Shown here piece after piece: positions 32,479 through 44,025 of a stretch of DNA of 64,000 nt. The notes under the pieces are model-generated. The model was not told the DNA's origin and searched no databases. It saw only the letters and a list, made by a program, of their open reading frames with translations. A program made the position numbers and the translations under genes. The stretch spans positions 1 to 64,000 of the forward strand of contig JBGPHT010000018.1 of NCBI GenBank assembly GCA_041484525.1, read 5' to 3'. Origin of the DNA: JBGPHT01 sp041484525. GTDB lineage: Bacteria > Acidobacteriota > Terriglobia > Bryobacterales > Bryobacteraceae. Every line of letters begins with the position of its first letter. Positions within the stretch are counted from its first letter, which is position 1.

Positions 32479-33439
32479 AACGCCTGGCGGCTTCCGGGCG
32501 GCTTTGCTGATCGGCTGGGCGGTGCTGGCGGTAGCGGGCGTGCTGTACGCGCGGCAGAAAGGCATACCAACCTGGACGGCTTTGCCGGTGCTCGCCGCCT
32601 TCCTCGTAGCATATCCATTCTATCTGGTGCCGGCGTTTCCCAGCATGCGGGAGCGCTGGACCGGCTACCGCCTGCCCCTCTTCCTGGTGCTCGGGGCCGT
32701 GGCTCCGTACCTCATCGCGTGCCTGGGCACCGTGCCATTTCAATGGATGTCGCTCCTGCGCCTCGCGGCGTTTGCCGCCGGGCTCAGCCTCTGGTTCCGC
32801 GTGCTCCCCGCGAACCCGCTCACCGACGTGTTGTTTCTGGCGACGGTCATGGCGATCATCGTCGGCAAATATTTCGACGCCATCTATCCCACCGCGCCCA
32901 CCAAAGACCTGCGCGAGGGCCTCATCCTGCTCGCTCACCTGGCGCTGAACCAGACCGCCGTGATGTCGCTCCTTCTAGTGCGCCGCGTTCCCGACCCCGG
33001 CTACAGTTTCCTTCCCACGCGCGCCGAGTGGCGCATCGGCGCCCTCCACTTCATCTACTTCTGCGCCGCCGGAGTGCCGCTCGCCGCCCTGCTTCACGCC
33101 ACCCACCTGAAGAATCCAGCTCCCCTCTGGGCAATTATCGGGACATTCTTCGGCTTCCTCTGGGTCGGCTCGCTCGCCGAAGAATTCTTCTTCCGCGGCA
33201 TCCTCCAGCAATGGCTGCAAGACTGGACGGGCAAGCGCACCGCCGCGCTCCTCCTCACCTCGGCGCTCTTCGGCCTCGCCCATCTCCCCTTCCGCGGATT
33301 TCCGAACTGGCGTTGGGCGGCCGTCGTGGCAGTCCTCGGCTTCTTTTGCGGCCGCGCCCGCAACCAGGCAGGCAGCATTCGCGCCGGCGTAGTAACGCAC
33401 GCGCTAGTCGTCACCACCTGGCGAGCCTTCTTCACCTAG
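32462..33439 (+). CDS. CPBP-family intramembrane metalloprotease
   Basis: The 325-residue protein has eight or so membrane helices. The CPBP/CAAX type II protease motifs lie at the C-terminal side: EEFFFRGILQQWL near residue 241, FGLAHLPF near 269 and VVTHALVVTTW near 312, supplying the conserved Glu, Arg and two His residues. Bacterial members process prenylated or bacteriocin-like peptides or act in immunity; the substrate is unknown. Start is ATG 32462 or the second ATG at 32471. It is followed by a palindromic repeat. Confidence 0.92.
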   Translation: MSPMAKTPGGFRAALLIGWAVLAVAGVLYARQKGIPTWTALPVLAAFLVAYPFYLVPAFPSMRERWTGYRLPLFLVLGAVAPYLIACLGTVPFQWMSLLRLAAFAAGLSLWFRVLPANPLTDVLFLATVMAIIVGKYFDAIYPTAPTKDLREGLILLAHLALNQTAVMSLLLVRRVPDPGYSFLPTRAEWRIGALHFIYFCAAGVPLAALLHATHLKNPAPLWAIIGTFFGFLWVGSLAEEFFFRGILQQWLQDWTGKRTAALLLTSALFGLAHLPFRGFPNWRWAAVVAVLGFFCGRARNQAGSIRAGVVTHALVVTTWRAFFT

Positions 33440-33456
33440 ACTAAACTCGTCGAGTC

Positions 33457-33531
33457 GGAAACCCGGGGACAGGCTTCGAAACCTTCCGCGCCGCCCTTGC
33501 GCGGAATTTCGTTGCCTGTCCCCGGCTTTCC
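33457..33531. repeat. Family-1 palindromic repeat, short form
   Basis: GGAAA-CC-CGGGGACAGGC and GCCTGTCCCCG-GC-TTTCC form the outer arms, and the inner arms match copies at 15164 and 19434. One arm base differs from the consensus (CTTC for CTAC). It lies between the CPBP protease and the hydroxyacid dehydrogenase. Confidence 0.92.
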
Positions 33532-33577
33532 AGCCCGCTACTCCCCCCTTGGCCTGATAGCGGTAAAATTCCTCTCT

Positions 33578-34471
33578 ATGGCAAAACTTGGATTTCTAGG
33601 CCTCGGTCTCATGGGCTACCCCATGGCCCGCAACCTCCTGCGCGCCGGTCATGACGTGTGGCTGTGGTCGAACACCGCCGACAAAGCGAAGCAGCTCGCC
33701 GCCGAGGAAAAGGGCCATTTCTGCGAAACACCGAAACAAGTCGCCGAGAACGCCGACTGCATGTTCCTCTGTGTCGGCGACACCGCCATGGCGCAAGAGG
33801 TGATCCTCGGATCCACCGGGATCATCGCCGGCGCGCGCCCCGGTTCGGCAGTAGTCGACGCCAGCACCATCAGCCCCAGCGAAAGCCGCAAGATCGGCGC
33901 CGCGCTCAAAGCCAAGAACGTCGATTTCCTGGACGCCCCCTGCACCGGTTCGACGCCCGGCGCCAACGGCGGCACCCTGACCTTCATGATCGGCGGCGAC
34001 GAAGCAGTCTTCGAAAAGCTGAAGCCGTTCTTCGAGCCCATGGGCAAGCGCCTCTACTACTGCGGCAGCGCCGGGATGGGCCTGCAAGCCAAGCTCACCC
34101 AGAACCTGATTCTAGCCAACCTGCTGATGGCGTTCAACGAGGGCATGGTCCTTGCCACCAAGGGAGGTGTACCGCCCCAACTCATGCTCGACATCCTGGA
34201 CAACAGCGCCGCCAAGTCGGGACTCATCTCCTACAAGGCTCCCTTCGTTTTTCGGCGCGATTTCGTCGCAAATTTCGCTACCAAGTGGATGCATAAGGAC
34301 TTAGGCCTCATTTTGGACTCCGGCAAGGAGCTAGGAGTACCATTAACTGTAACGGCCCTCACACAACAGCTTTTCCAGACAGCCATGGCGGCCGGTCATG
34401 CGGACGAAGATATGTGCTCTACTATCAAGGTGTTAGAGGAACTCGTAGGCGTAGAGGTGACAGCCGGATAA
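33578..34471 (+). CDS. NAD(P)-dependent beta-hydroxyacid dehydrogenase (3-hydroxyisobutyrate dehydrogenase family)
   Basis: This 297-residue protein has an N-terminal Rossmann fold (GFLGLGLMGYPMARNLLRAG), the substrate-binding SGG-equivalent DAPCTGSTPGANGGTLTFM near residue 120, and the catalytic lysine in QAKLTQNLILAN near 170. The family oxidises hydroxyacids such as 3-hydroxyisobutyrate or tartronate semialdehyde, or reduces succinic semialdehyde. The specific substrate is open. The frame extends upstream into palindromic repeat DNA, so ATG at 33578 is taken as the start. Confidence 0.9.
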   Translation: MAKLGFLGLGLMGYPMARNLLRAGHDVWLWSNTADKAKQLAAEEKGHFCETPKQVAENADCMFLCVGDTAMAQEVILGSTGIIAGARPGSAVVDASTISPSESRKIGAALKAKNVDFLDAPCTGSTPGANGGTLTFMIGGDEAVFEKLKPFFEPMGKRLYYCGSAGMGLQAKLTQNLILANLLMAFNEGMVLATKGGVPPQLMLDILDNSAAKSGLISYKAPFVFRRDFVANFATKWMHKDLGLILDSGKELGVPLTVTALTQQLFQTAMAAGHADEDMCSTIKVLEELVGVEVTAG

Positions 34472-34775
34472 ATATCTACAGATTTTTGTTGATTCCAAAA
34501 TCGGAATCTACTAATATTGGAATTAAGCCGGGGAGGCAACTCCCACCAAAGCGAGACTAACCTCTAAATAAAGACCCCTGAAGCAATCCTCCCCGGCGCC
34601 CGAAAGGGTTGGGTCTTCCAAAAAAAGAAAAAACAGAAAAAAGCTAAACCGGCCCGGAAGATATCTCATGAGCGCCCAGCGTGCGGGATGATGCGGTTAA
34701 CCGGTTCTGAAACTCGACTCCCGTGATATCATGGCAGATAGCCTGACAGATAACCTTATCCAGAGCGTCGCGCCG
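34472..34775. other. A/T-richer intergenic region with a pseudoknot-capable leader upstream of dxr
   Basis: No gene is seen in these 304 bases. In the + strand, GCCGGGGAGG (34527-34536) can pair with CCTCCCCGGC (34588-34597). AAGACCC (34571-34577) inside that loop can pair with GGGTCTT (34611-34617) outside it, forming a pseudoknot. CCC-GAAA-GGG (34599-34608) is a hairpin between them. GGGAG-GCAA-CTCCC (34531-34544) competes with the first stem. An A-rich tract follows at 34620-34643. A hairpin GATTCC/GGAATC lies at 34490-34507. It may be the 5' leader of dxr, but no known riboswitch class is recognised. Confidence 0.4.
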
Positions 34776-35966
34776 ATGAAAACTATCACGGTATTGGGTT
34801 CCACAGGCTCGATCGGCACCAATACGTTGGACGTTGTCCGGCGCAATCGCCACCTGTACCAGGTGTACGCGCTCGCCGCCGGTACCAACGTCGACGTGCT
34901 GGCCGCTCAAATCCAGGAATTCCACCCCAAAATCGCCGTCGTTGCAACATCCGAGGCTCTCCAGCGTCTATGGAAGAGGCTGGCGGAAATTGGCTTCGTT
35001 CCGTCAGAATGGCCGGACCTGCTGTGGGGAGATGCCGCCCTGATCCAGATCGCCACCGCGCCCGAGGTGGATACGGTAATTTCCGCCATCGTCGGCGTGG
35101 CCGGTCTCGAGGCCACCTACGAAGCCGTCGTCAAAGGAAAGCGTATTGGACTGGCGAATAAAGAGGTGCTGGTTTCGGGCGGCAAGCTGGTGATGGACGC
35201 CGTCCGGGAACACGGCGCGGAGCTGCTGCCCGTGGACAGCGAGCACAACGGCGCCCACCAGTGCCTGCGCGCCGGCAATCGCGACCAGGTGGCCAAGCTC
35301 ATCCTTACCGCCTCGGGCGGGCCCTTCCGGACCACGCCCCGCGACGCGCTGGCTTTCGTCACACCGGAACAGGCGCTCAACCATCCAACATGGAAGATGG
35401 GGAATCGGATCACCATCGATTGCGCCACCCTCATGAACAAGGGCTTCGAAGTGATCGAGGCCTGCTGGCTGTTTGGTTTTTCGCCCTCCCAGGTGGAGGT
35501 GGTGATCCATCCGCAGTCCACGGTGCACGCCATGATCGAGTACACCGATGGCAGCGTGCTGGCGCAGATCTGCGCCACCGATATGCGGATGCCGATCCAG
35601 TACGCGCTGACCTATCCGGACCGCGCCGAGGCGCCGGTGCCGAAGATCGACTGGGCGGAGGCCAGGAAATGGGAATTCCTGCCGCCTGACTATGAAAAGT
35701 TTCCCTTGCTGAAGCTTGCCTGCCAGTGCCAGGAGACCGGTGGTTCGGCTACCTGCACGTTGAATGCGGCGGATGAAATCGCTGTGGAGGCTTTCTTGCA
35801 AGGGCGCATTGGTTTTCTTTCGATTCACGAGATCGTCGGGGAGACGCTGTCGCAGATGCCGGTCCGGTACCCCCGGACGGTGGGAGAGATCCTCGAGATC
35901 GACCGGCAATCGCGAGCGCTGGCGCGGGGTTTGGTAACGGCCCGGGCAGGCGCGGTGACGGCTTGA
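34776..35966 (+). CDS. dxr: 1-deoxy-D-xylulose 5-phosphate reductoisomerase
   Basis: The 396-residue enzyme has the NADPH-binding GSTGSIGTNTLDVVRRN start, ANKEVLVSGG near residue 125, the metal-binding LPVDSEHNGAHQCL near 150 and TASGGPFRTT near 185. It converts DXP to MEP in the non-mevalonate isoprenoid pathway. The frame extends upstream to 34731, but ATG at 34776 places the nucleotide fold at the usual distance from the start. rseP follows after 7 bases, as in many bacteria where the two genes share a transcript. Confidence 0.95.
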   Translation: MKTITVLGSTGSIGTNTLDVVRRNRHLYQVYALAAGTNVDVLAAQIQEFHPKIAVVATSEALQRLWKRLAEIGFVPSEWPDLLWGDAALIQIATAPEVDTVISAIVGVAGLEATYEAVVKGKRIGLANKEVLVSGGKLVMDAVREHGAELLPVDSEHNGAHQCLRAGNRDQVAKLILTASGGPFRTTPRDALAFVTPEQALNHPTWKMGNRITIDCATLMNKGFEVIEACWLFGFSPSQVEVVIHPQSTVHAMIEYTDGSVLAQICATDMRMPIQYALTYPDRAEAPVPKIDWAEARKWEFLPPDYEKFPLLKLACQCQETGGSATCTLNAADEIAVEAFLQGRIGFLSIHEIVGETLSQMPVRYPRTVGEILEIDRQSRALARGLVTARAGAVTA

Positions 35967-35973
35967 GCTTTAT

Positions 35974-37299
35974 ATGCTGTTAATACAAAACATACTGTGG
36001 TTTTTTCTGCTGATCGGGGTGATGATCAACATCCACGAGCTGGGGCACTTCTGGGCGGCCCGGCTGTTCGATGTCAAAGTCGAAGCTTTCAGCTTCGGAT
36101 TCGGCACGCGGCTGTTCGGTTTCAGGCGTGGCGAGACGGACTACCGCTTCTCGCTGCTGCCCCTGGGCGGCTACGTCAAGATGGCGGGCGAGCAGGTCGG
36201 CGACGAGAATGCCGACGACCCGCGCAGCCTGCTGGCCAAGCCGCGGTGGCAGCGGCTGATCATCGCCTTCGCCGGCCCCTTCATGAATATCGTGCTGGCG
36301 GTGGCCGTTCTCACGGGCCTCTACATGGTGAAGTTCCAGAAAGTGTCGGAAGCGGATCTGGAAGCGGTCATCGGCCACGTGATGCCCGATTCGCCCGCCG
36401 CCAAGGCCGGCATCCGCGACGGCGACCGCCTCGTCAGGCTGAACGGCAAAGATAATCCGACCTGGGAAGACGTCGAGCTGAAAGAAATCGAGAGCGCCTT
36501 CCGGGGGCTTTCGGTGACGGTGGATCGCGGCGGCAGGCGCTTCGACACCACAGTTATGCCGACTCTCAGCGAGCGCACGGGCGTGGGTTACGCCGGCTGG
36601 GACGAGCGCGGCCGCATCCAGGTGGGCGAAGCCGACCCCAATCTGCCGGCCTACAAGACAGGCTTGCGGAAGGGTGACCTGATGCTGGCGGTCAACGGCG
36701 AGCCGATCCATTCCCAGTTCAAGCTCTACGAGATCACCAAGAACAGCAACGGCCGGCCGGTCACGATCGACTTCGAGCGCAACGGCGAGAAGCGCCAGAT
36801 CACGGTGCAGCCGGTGATGACGAAACTCAACGGGCCGGAGCAGTGGATGATCGGCGTCATCCCCCAGCAGAAGCTGACGCTCATCACGACCAAGCTCTCG
36901 CTCCCCGACGCCTTCCAGGAATCGCTGCGCCAGAACAAGAAGGGCGCGCTGCTGATCGTCACGTTCCTGAAGGGCGTAGTCGAGCGCCGCATGTCGCCCA
37001 AGAACATCTCGGGCCCGATCGGCATCGGACAATTGGCGGGCGACGCGGGGCGCGAGGGCGCTTCGTCGTTCCTGCTGCTCATGTCGATGATCAGCCTGAA
37101 TCTGGCGATCGTGAACCTGCTGCCAATCCCCATCATGGATGGCGGCGTGATCGTGATGCTGCTCGTCGAGATGACCATGCAACGCGACTTGAGCCTCACC
37201 GTCAAGGAAGCAGTCTTCAAGGTCGGCTTCGTCTGCATCATGGTGATTCTGGTGTTCGTGCTCTACAACGACATCTCGAAATTACTGCCGGCGGGGTAA
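35974..37299 (+). CDS. rseP: RIP metalloprotease RseP (site-2 protease)
   Basis: The 441-residue membrane protease has HELGH at residues 21-25 in the first helix, two PDZ domains (residues about 120-200 and 210-290) and the third catalytic element NLLPIPIMDGG at about 381-391. It cuts membrane-bound regulators, typically anti-sigma factors, after a site-1 protease cleavage. The usual metal ligands, two His plus Asp, are all present. Last-gene partner of dxr in the operon; a hairpin-rich intergenic region follows. Confidence 0.95.
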   Translation: MLLIQNILWFFLLIGVMINIHELGHFWAARLFDVKVEAFSFGFGTRLFGFRRGETDYRFSLLPLGGYVKMAGEQVGDENADDPRSLLAKPRWQRLIIAFAGPFMNIVLAVAVLTGLYMVKFQKVSEADLEAVIGHVMPDSPAAKAGIRDGDRLVRLNGKDNPTWEDVELKEIESAFRGLSVTVDRGGRRFDTTVMPTLSERTGVGYAGWDERGRIQVGEADPNLPAYKTGLRKGDLMLAVNGEPIHSQFKLYEITKNSNGRPVTIDFERNGEKRQITVQPVMTKLNGPEQWMIGVIPQQKLTLITTKLSLPDAFQESLRQNKKGALLIVTFLKGVVERRMSPKNISGPIGIGQLAGDAGREGASSFLLLMSMISLNLAIVNLLPIPIMDGGVIVMLLVEMTMQRDLSLTVKEAVFKVGFVCIMVILVFVLYNDISKLLPAG

Positions 37300-37339
37300 G
37301 GCGCGCGCACTGAGCCGCTACCGTAAGGCAGTTACACAA

Positions 37340-37455
37340 GGCCGCCGGCCACAACGAAGGATGAAAATAGGCGGTCGAAGCCGGCGAGGCCTGGGCGACC
37401 GAGGGTATTTTCAGGGGGCGGTTGGGTCCTGAAACCGTGTTGTCCGCTGGCGGCC
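37340..37455. repeat. Imperfect long inverted repeat between rseP and bshC
   Basis: GGCCGCC (37340-37346) pairs with GGCGGCC (37449-37455), CACAAC with GTTGT, TGAAAATA (37362-37369) with TATTTTCA (37406-37413), and CGGTCG with CGACCG inside. The whole 116-base element can form a bulged hairpin. It is unlike the two repeat families and occurs once. It lies in the 227-base gap between two plus-strand genes and could be an ncRNA, an attenuator or a decayed mobile repeat. Confidence 0.55.
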
Positions 37456-37526
37456 AGAGGCTGCAATACTTGCATCCCACATCAGACCGGAATCATCTGG
37501 TAAGCTGAACTTTCCTGGAATCAGGC

Positions 37527-39101
37527 ATGCAATGTAGCTGCGTCCCGCAGACCGAACTTCCGCACACCTCACCACTCTTCGCAGACGTACTCTATCATCC
37601 GGACCGCACCGCCCCGTTCTACCGCCACCCGGTGCGCGATCTGGCTGCCTACGAGGCGGCGGCGCGCGAAATCGAGTTCCCGGCGGAGCGGCGCGCCGCG
37701 CTGATCCAGGCGCTGCGGGTGCAGAATCCGGCCAGCCCGTCGCTCGACCTGCTGGCACAGCCGGGGTGTGTGGCGGTGATGACGGGACAGCAGGTCGGCC
37801 TGTTTTCCGGTCCCGCCTACACAATTTACAAGGCTCTCCACGCCGTGAAACTGGCGCGCTGGCTGACCGAAAACGGCATCCCGGCCGTGCCTGGCTTCTG
37901 GCTGGCCACCGAGGACCACGACTTCGCGGAGGTCAACCACGCCTGGGTATTCGACGCCGGACATCGTCCGGTGAAACTCGAAATGCGGCGCTCGGCCGGC
38001 GCGCAGCCGGTAGGCGAAGTGCCGCTCGTAGCGCCTCCCGTGGACGAACTGCGAGCTGCGCTGTCCGGCTGGCCCTTCGGTGCGGAAGTGAGTGCGGCGG
38101 TCGAGCAGACGTACCGGGCGGGCGTGCCGATGGGCGCGGCATTCGGCGCGCTTCTCAGGCGGCTGCTGGCCGACGACGACATCCTGCAGGTGGACCCGAT
38201 GCTGCCCGAGTTTCGCGAACTGGCGGCGCCCACGATCCGCAGTGCAGTGGAGGCTGCGCCCGAGATTACGGCGCGCCTGCTCGAGCGGAATCGCGAACTG
38301 GTGGCCGCCGGATACCACGCGCAAGTGCATGTGGAAGACCAGACCTCGCTGGTGTTCCTGCTGGAGAACGGAAAGCGGCTGGGCCTGCGGCGGCACGGGT
38401 CGGAATACGTGCAGAACGGACGCCGGTTCACCAGCGAAGAACTGGCCGCGCGCGCGGCGTCGCTTTCGCCCAACGCGCTGCTTCGCCCGGTGGTGCAGGA
38501 TTCCATGATGCCCACGGTGGCGTGCATCGGCGGGCCGGCTGAGACCGCCTACCTGGCGCAATCGGAAGTGATCTACCGCGCCATTCCGGGGCGCATGCCG
38601 GTGGCGGTGCCGCGCAGCGGTTTCACGATTCTGGATGCGCGCAGCGAAAAGTTGATGGAGCGGTACGGCCTGACGATCCAGGATTTCTTCGGCGGCGAAG
38701 ATGCGCTGCGCGAACGCATCGCGGCCATATTGGTGCCTCCGTCGCTGGCGGGCGCCATGCAGGCAACCGCCGCCACGGTGGATGGAGCCATCGAGTCGCT
38801 GCGGTCGCAACTCGCGGGCTTCGACCCCACGCTGGTTAAGGCGATGGAAAAGAGCGCGCGCAAGATTCGCCACCAGATCGGAAAAGTCGAAGCCAAGGCG
38901 GGACGCGAAGCCCTGCGGCGCGATCGGCGCGCGACCGCCGACGCCGCGTCGCTCTACGGCCTGATCTACCCCGAACGCCACCTCCAGGAACGGCTCTATA
39001 CCATTCTGCCCCTCGTGGCAAAGCACGGGTTTGACCTGATCGGCCAGATCTACGACGGCATCGGACTCGACTGCCCGGACCACAGGTTGATGGTGGTCTA
39101 G
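37527..39101 (+). CDS. bshC: Bacillithiol biosynthesis cysteine-adding enzyme BshC
   Basis: This 524-residue protein shows BshC hallmarks: VMTGQQVGLFSGPAYTIYK near residue 90, PGFWLATEDHDFAEVNHAW near 125, ARLLERN-type helices and QDSMMPTVACIGGPAETAY near 325. A long coiled segment near 410-470 precedes the final LYGLIYPERHLQER. BshC is thought to add cysteine to glucosaminyl-malate to complete bacillithiol. bshA lies at 18306-19430. No BshB deacetylase is in the window. The GH63-like gene follows after one base. Confidence 0.94.
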   Translation: MQCSCVPQTELPHTSPLFADVLYHPDRTAPFYRHPVRDLAAYEAAAREIEFPAERRAALIQALRVQNPASPSLDLLAQPGCVAVMTGQQVGLFSGPAYTIYKALHAVKLARWLTENGIPAVPGFWLATEDHDFAEVNHAWVFDAGHRPVKLEMRRSAGAQPVGEVPLVAPPVDELRAALSGWPFGAEVSAAVEQTYRAGVPMGAAFGALLRRLLADDDILQVDPMLPEFRELAAPTIRSAVEAAPEITARLLERNRELVAAGYHAQVHVEDQTSLVFLLENGKRLGLRRHGSEYVQNGRRFTSEELAARAASLSPNALLRPVVQDSMMPTVACIGGPAETAYLAQSEVIYRAIPGRMPVAVPRSGFTILDARSEKLMERYGLTIQDFFGGEDALRERIAAILVPPSLAGAMQATAATVDGAIESLRSQLAGFDPTLVKAMEKSARKIRHQIGKVEAKAGREALRRDRRATADAASLYGLIYPERHLQERLYTILPLVAKHGFDLIGQIYDGIGLDCPDHRLMVV

Positions 39102-39102
39102 C

Positions 39103-41736
<2,634 letters not shown>

Positions 41737-41740
41737 CGGA

Positions 41741-42766
41741 TTATTCCCAGTTCAGAACGACTTTGCCGGAGTTCCCCGACATCATGGCGGCGAAGCCCTT
41801 CTCGTACTCGGTGTAGTGGTAGCGGTGCGTGATCACGGGGCAGATGTCCAAGCCCGATTGCAGCAGCACCGTCATCTTGTACCAGGTCTCGTACATTTCC
41901 CGGCCATAGATGCCTTTGATGGTCAGCATGTTGAAAATGACGGTGCGCCAATCGATCGCCATTTCGCCCGCCGGGATGCCGAGCATCGCGATCCTGGCGC
42001 CGTGACTCATGTTGGCCAGCATGTCGCGGAAGGCGGAGGCGTTGCCGGACATTTCGAGGCCCACGTCGAAGCCCTCAGTCATGCCGAGTTGCTTCTGTAC
42101 GTCAGGCAGCTTCTCTTCACTCACGTTGACGGCCCGGGTGACGCCCATCTTGCTCGCCAGTTCCAGGCGGTACGGGTTCACGTCCGTGATCACGGTGTAG
42201 CGCGCGCCGGCGTGCACGGCCACGGCGGCGGCCATGATGCCGATGGGGCCCGCGCCGGTCACGAGCACGTCCTCCCCCAGCACCGGGAACGACAGCGCCG
42301 TGTGCACCGCGTTGCCGAACGGATCGAAAATGGCGGCGACGTCGAGCGAGATGTCCTCGTGGTGGCGCCAAATGTTGGTCATCGGCAGCGCGATGTACTC
42401 GGCAAAGGCGCCCGCGCGGTCCACGCCGACGCCCGAAGTGTGCGCGCAGAGATGGCGCCGGCCGGCGAAGCAGTTGCGGCAGCGGCCGCAGACCACGTGG
42501 CCTTCACCACTCACCAGATCGCCCGGGAAAAAGTCGGCCACGTTCGAGCCCACTTCGACGATGCGGCCGACGAACTCGTGGCCGATCGCCATCGGCACCG
42601 GAATCGTCTTCTGCGCCCATTCGTCCCACTTGTAGATGTGGACGTCGGTGCCGCAGATCCCCGAGCGCAGCACTCGAATGAGCACATCGTTGATCTGGAT
42701 CTTAGGGACCTCGATGTCTTCCAGCCACAGACCAGGCTCGCTCTTGCTCTTCACCAGCGCTTTCAC
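41741..42766 (-). CDS. tdh: L-threonine 3-dehydrogenase
   Basis: The 341-residue zinc dehydrogenase has the TDH start KALVKSKSEPGLWLEDIEVP, the catalytic zinc cysteine in SGICGTDVHIYKWDEWAQKT (Cys38) and GHEFVGRIVEVG. The structural-zinc cysteine cluster is CGRCRNCFAGRRHLC, and the NAD site is VTGAGPIGIMAAAVA. GTG at 42766 is chosen because it gives exactly the 341-residue length of the E. coli enzyme. It makes 2-amino-3-oxobutyrate from threonine; the partner ligase Kbl is not here. It is divergent from the ATP-grasp gene across 32 bases. Confidence 0.95.
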   Translation of the reverse strand: MKALVKSKSEPGLWLEDIEVPKIQINDVLIRVLRSGICGTDVHIYKWDEWAQKTIPVPMAIGHEFVGRIVEVGSNVADFFPGDLVSGEGHVVCGRCRNCFAGRRHLCAHTSGVGVDRAGAFAEYIALPMTNIWRHHEDISLDVAAIFDPFGNAVHTALSFPVLGEDVLVTGAGPIGIMAAAVAVHAGARYTVITDVNPYRLELASKMGVTRAVNVSEEKLPDVQKQLGMTEGFDVGLEMSGNASAFRDMLANMSHGARIAMLGIPAGEMAIDWRTVIFNMLTIKGIYGREMYETWYKMTVLLQSGLDICPVITHRYHYTEYEKGFAAMMSGNSGKVVLNWE

Positions 42767-42798
42767 ATCCACCACGATACCAGTCCACAATAAAGGTA

Positions 42799-44016
42799 GT
42801 GCCCAAGCGGCTCCTTCTCTTCGCGGCGACCACCGGCTACCAGATTCGCGTCTTCGCCGGCGCGGCGCGAAGGCTCGGCGCGGACCTCACGCTGGCCACC
42901 GATCGCTGCCACATTCTGGAGGATCCGTGGGGCGATCGCGCCATTCCGGTGAAGTTCGACCGCGTTCCGGAATCGCTCGATCTCTTGCGTCCACTGCGAT
43001 TCGATGCCGTCGCCGCCGTGGGCGATCTGCCGGCAGTGCTGGCGGCCGAGGCGGCGGAGATGCTGGGCGTTCCGTTCCATCCTCCGGCCGCAACGCGCGC
43101 CTGCCACGACAAGTACCTCGCGCGGCAGCTCTACCAGGCGGCCGGTCTGCACGTGCCGGCGTTCTTCCGCGGGGCGCTCGAAGATGATCCGCGGGCGATG
43201 GCCCGGCGCGCGCCCTATCCGTGCGTGCTCAAGCCGCTGGGACAGTCGGCCAGCCGCGGCGTGATCCGCGCGAACAACGAACAGGAGTTCGTCGCTGTGT
43301 TCGAGCGCATCCGCAAGATCGGCGAGAAGCACCTGCAGGTGGAGAGCTACATTCCGGGGCGCGAGTTTGCCATCGAGGGTCTGGCCACCGCGGGGAAGTT
43401 TCAGCCGCTCGCGATCTTCGACAAGCCGGATCCGCTCGAAGGGCCGTACTTCGAGGAGACGATCTACGTGACCCCTTCGCGCGAATCGGCGGAAGTGCAG
43501 CGGGAGCTGATCGAGACCACTGATCGTGCCGTGCGTGCGCTGGGTCTATCGCACGGACCGGTGCATGCCGAGCTGCGATACAACTCCGGGGGCGCTTGGA
43601 TGCTGGAGGCGCACGCGCGGCCGATCGGCGGGTTGTGTGCGCGCGCGCTCCGCTTTGCGGGCGGCGTGCCGCTCGAAGAACTGATCCTGCGACACGCGAT
43701 GGGGCAGGATGTATCGGGCGCGCGCCTGGATAGCGCCGCTTCGGGCGTGATGATGATCCCGATTCCCAAGGGCGGAATCTATCAATCGGCGGAGGGCGTG
43801 AACGAGGCGTCGGCGGTGCCGGGAATCGAAGAGGCGATCGTCACGGCGAAGGGCGGGCAGCAACTCGTTCCGTTGCCGGAAGGGTCAAGTTATTTGGGGT
43901 TCATCTTCGCGCGGGGCGAGACGCCGGAAGAAGTGGAAGCGGCGTTACGCCAGTCTCACGCTCAACTGCGTTTTCAAATTGCGACGACGCTGGATGTTGT
44001 TACCAGCGTTCGCTGA
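42799..44016 (+). CDS. ATP-grasp domain protein
   Basis: This 405-residue protein has a pre-ATP-grasp N-terminal domain (KRLLLFAATTGYQIRVFAGA). The ATP-grasp core follows: CHDKYLARQLYQAAGLHVPA, CVLKPLGQSASRGVIRA, EQEFVAVFERI and the metal/phosphate site HAELRYNSGGAWMLEAHARP. These enzymes form amide or peptide bonds, or carboxylate an acceptor, through an acyl-phosphate. The BL00235/CARB-like tail resembles L-amino-acid ligases. The substrate is unknown; tdh divergently upstream is the only hint. Start is GTG. An inverted repeat lies at its end, before convergent yggX. Confidence 0.87.
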   Translation: MPKRLLLFAATTGYQIRVFAGAARRLGADLTLATDRCHILEDPWGDRAIPVKFDRVPESLDLLRPLRFDAVAAVGDLPAVLAAEAAEMLGVPFHPPAATRACHDKYLARQLYQAAGLHVPAFFRGALEDDPRAMARRAPYPCVLKPLGQSASRGVIRANNEQEFVAVFERIRKIGEKHLQVESYIPGREFAIEGLATAGKFQPLAIFDKPDPLEGPYFEETIYVTPSRESAEVQRELIETTDRAVRALGLSHGPVHAELRYNSGGAWMLEAHARPIGGLCARALRFAGGVPLEELILRHAMGQDVSGARLDSAASGVMMIPIPKGGIYQSAEGVNEASAVPGIEEAIVTAKGGQQLVPLPEGSSYLGFIFARGETPEEVEAALRQSHAQLRFQIATTLDVVTSVR

Positions 44017-44025
44017 CAGCAGATC

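Noticed and set aside
35980..37182. A 400-codon minus-strand frame opposite rseP.
   Set aside because: rseP has HELGH, PDZ and C-terminal motifs in the plus frame. The antisense frame is a high-G+C by-product.
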